From the NCBI GenBank assembly GCA_027296665.1, contig JAPUIV010000277.1, positions 1 through 7,968 of the forward strand: a stretch of 7,968 nucleotides of DNA. Reading direction: 5' to 3'. Each line of letters opens with the position of its first letter. Positions within the stretch are counted from its first letter, which is position 1. The translations under genes were made by a program, and so were the position numbers. Shown piece after piece: positions 7,077 through 7,968 of this stretch. The notes beneath the pieces were generated by a model. It was not told the origin of the DNA, did not search any database, and saw only the letters and a program-made list of their open reading frames with translations. Source of the DNA: Acidobacteriota bacterium. GTDB taxonomy: Bacteria; Acidobacteriota; Polarisedimenticolia; JAPUIV01.

Positions 7077-7968
7077 TCAGACGGCCGATGCCGTCGGTTT
7101 CCGATTTTCTGGCGCCGGGATCCTTTCGGCCGCGCGGAGACGCGCGCTGCGGGCCCTCGGGTTGCTGGCCACCTCTTCCGGGGCCGGCCGGACCGGCCGT
7201 TTTACCAGCAAGTTCAGGATCCCCGGGTGATCGCACAGACATTGGGGAAGTCTGGGAGGACAGACGCAGTGCGGGACCATGGCGATGAAACTGTGTTTCA
7301 CGATACGGTCCTCCAGGGAATGAAAGGCAATGACCACGATCCGTCCGCCATCGGAGAGGTGGTGGGCCGCATCTGTGAGAAAACGGTCCAGGTCATCCAG
7401 TTCCCGGTTGACTGCGATCCGGAGGGCCTGGAAGGTCCGGGTTGCCGGATGGATCCTTCTGGGGATCGGACCCGCGACCGATTCGAGGATTCCCGCCAGT
7501 TGCCGCGTTGTCCGGATCCGGTTCCGTTTTCGTTCCCGAACGATCCGTCGAACGATGCGGGCCGCGGCAGGTTCCTCCCCGTAGGATCGCAGGATCGACC
7601 GGAGATCGGCTTCCTTGAAATCATTGAGGATCTCCTCCGCGGTGATTCCGCTCCTCCGATCAAAACGCATGTCCAGGGGGCCTTCCCGGAGGAAACTGAA
7701 TCCCCGTGAAGGATCCTCGATTTGCATGCTGGAGAGACCCAGGTCGACCAGGATCCCGTCAACTTTCTGCCAGCCGAGTTCGGCCAGGAATACCGGGAGC
7801 TGGCGAAAATCTCCGACCTGCCAGCAGATCCGGTTCGATTTGTGGCCAATCCTGCCACGGGCCAGAGCCAAAGCCTCGGGATCCCGGTCCAGTGCCAGGA
7901 GGCTGCCGCCGGCGCCGATCGACTCCAGGATCCGCTCGGCATGGCCCCCCCCGCCGGTGGTGCAATCG
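7077..7968 (-). CDS. rsmH: RsmH (MraW), 16S rRNA cytosine-1402 N4-methyltransferase (5' end missing)
   Basis: SAM-dependent methyltransferase that modifies the N4 position of C1402 in the decoding centre of 16S rRNA. The window holds 296 codons plus stop; roughly 25-35 N-terminal residues with the true start lie beyond the right edge. Numbered from the first full codon: DCTTGGGGHAERIL (1-14) is the SAM-binding glycine motif, LALDRDPEAL (24-33) the acidic second strand, VDLGLSSMQIEDPSRGFSF (74-92) and GPLDMRFD (96-103) the catalytic-face motifs, FQALRIAVNRELDDLDRFL (179-197) and IAFHSLEDRIVKHSF (213-227) family signatures, and NPRARSARLRAAERI (269-283) the C-terminal signature. Residues 234-245 hold a CxC...CxC cluster. 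A TTG at 7871 could look like a start, but it would remove the SAM-binding motif, so it is internal. As the first visible gene, it stands 17 nt before ftsL. Confidence 0.97.
   Translation of the reverse strand, partial: DCTTGGGGHAERILESIGAGGSLLALDRDPEALALARGRIGHKSNRICWQVGDFRQLPVFLAELGWQKVDGILVDLGLSSMQIEDPSRGFSFLREGPLDMRFDRRSGITAEEILNDFKEADLRSILRSYGEEPAAARIVRRIVRERKRNRIRTTRQLAGILESVAGPIPRRIHPATRTFQALRIAVNRELDDLDRFLTDAAHHLSDGGRIVVIAFHSLEDRIVKHSFIAMVPHCVCPPRLPQCLCDHPGILNLLVKRPVRPAPEEVASNPRARSARLRAAERIPAPENRKPTASAV

Larger units (their letters stand above)
1..7968 (-). other. dcw cluster segment, inferred single transcription unit rsmH-ftsL-ftsI-murE-murF-mraY-murD
   Basis: All seven genes lie on one strand with junctions of +17, -4, +4, -14, +6 and +11 nt. 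No stretch between genes is long enough for a promoter or intrinsic terminator, and I saw no T-run after a hairpin at any junction. Promoters could still sit inside coding sequence and would not be recognised here. The promoter of the unit is expected upstream of position 7968. That it is one transcript is an inference from spacing and from the conserved gene order. Confidence 0.85.

Noticed and set aside
6367..7230. Plus-strand open frame of 287 codons across ftsI, ftsL and rsmH
   Set aside because: Crosses three real genes on the opposite strand and reads as Gly/Pro/Arg-rich shadow sequence.
7077..7871. TTG at 7871 as start of a complete 264-aa RsmH
   Set aside because: The frame is open upstream to the window edge and encodes the essential SAM-binding motif there, so the gene starts beyond the window.

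Overview
The window is one uninterrupted stretch of the bacterial division and cell-wall (dcw) cluster, transcribed entirely on the minus strand, so it reads from high to low coordinates. In transcription order the genes are rsmH (5' end cut off by the right edge), ftsL, ftsI, murE, murF, mraY and murD (3' end cut off by the left edge). This is the classical dcw order. By analogy, mraZ would lie just beyond position 7968 and ftsW/murG/murC beyond position 1, but neither is visible here.

Layout: rsmH (7077-7968) and ftsL (6691-7059) are separated by 17 nt. ftsL and ftsI (4919-6694) overlap by 4 nt (GTGA). murE (3418-4914) starts 4 nt after the ftsI stop. murE and murF (2034-3431) overlap by 14 nt. 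mraY (942-2027) starts 6 nt after murF. murD (1-930) starts 11 nt after mraY on a GTG whose Shine-Dalgarno overlaps the mraY stop. No gap exceeds 17 nt, so there is no room for an internal promoter or terminator between genes. I saw no RNA gene, mobile element, CRISPR array or tandem repeat array.

How the genes work together: MurD, MurE and MurF add D-Glu, a diamino acid and D-Ala-D-Ala to UDP-MurNAc-L-Ala in the cytoplasm. MraY transfers the finished UDP-MurNAc-pentapeptide to undecaprenyl phosphate, making lipid I. FtsI (class B penicillin-binding transpeptidase) cross-links septal peptidoglycan, and FtsL is a bitopic divisome scaffold protein. RsmH methylates 16S rRNA and is the customary first enzyme of the cluster. 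MurE carries the DNPR motif that marks meso-diaminopimelate addition, so the peptidoglycan is inferred to be the meso-DAP type.

Organism: a GC-rich (by eye about 60%) bacterium. The meso-DAP type MurE and an FtsI with no C-terminal PASTA domain suggest a Gram-negative cell envelope. The style of the FtsI and MraY proteins reminds me of deltaproteobacterial or Nitrospirota lineages, but that is an impression, not a placement. The most unusual sequence-level feature is a strong excess of GATC (about 138 sites by hand count, against roughly 30 expected from composition). I found no undescribed system: the gene content is core housekeeping.
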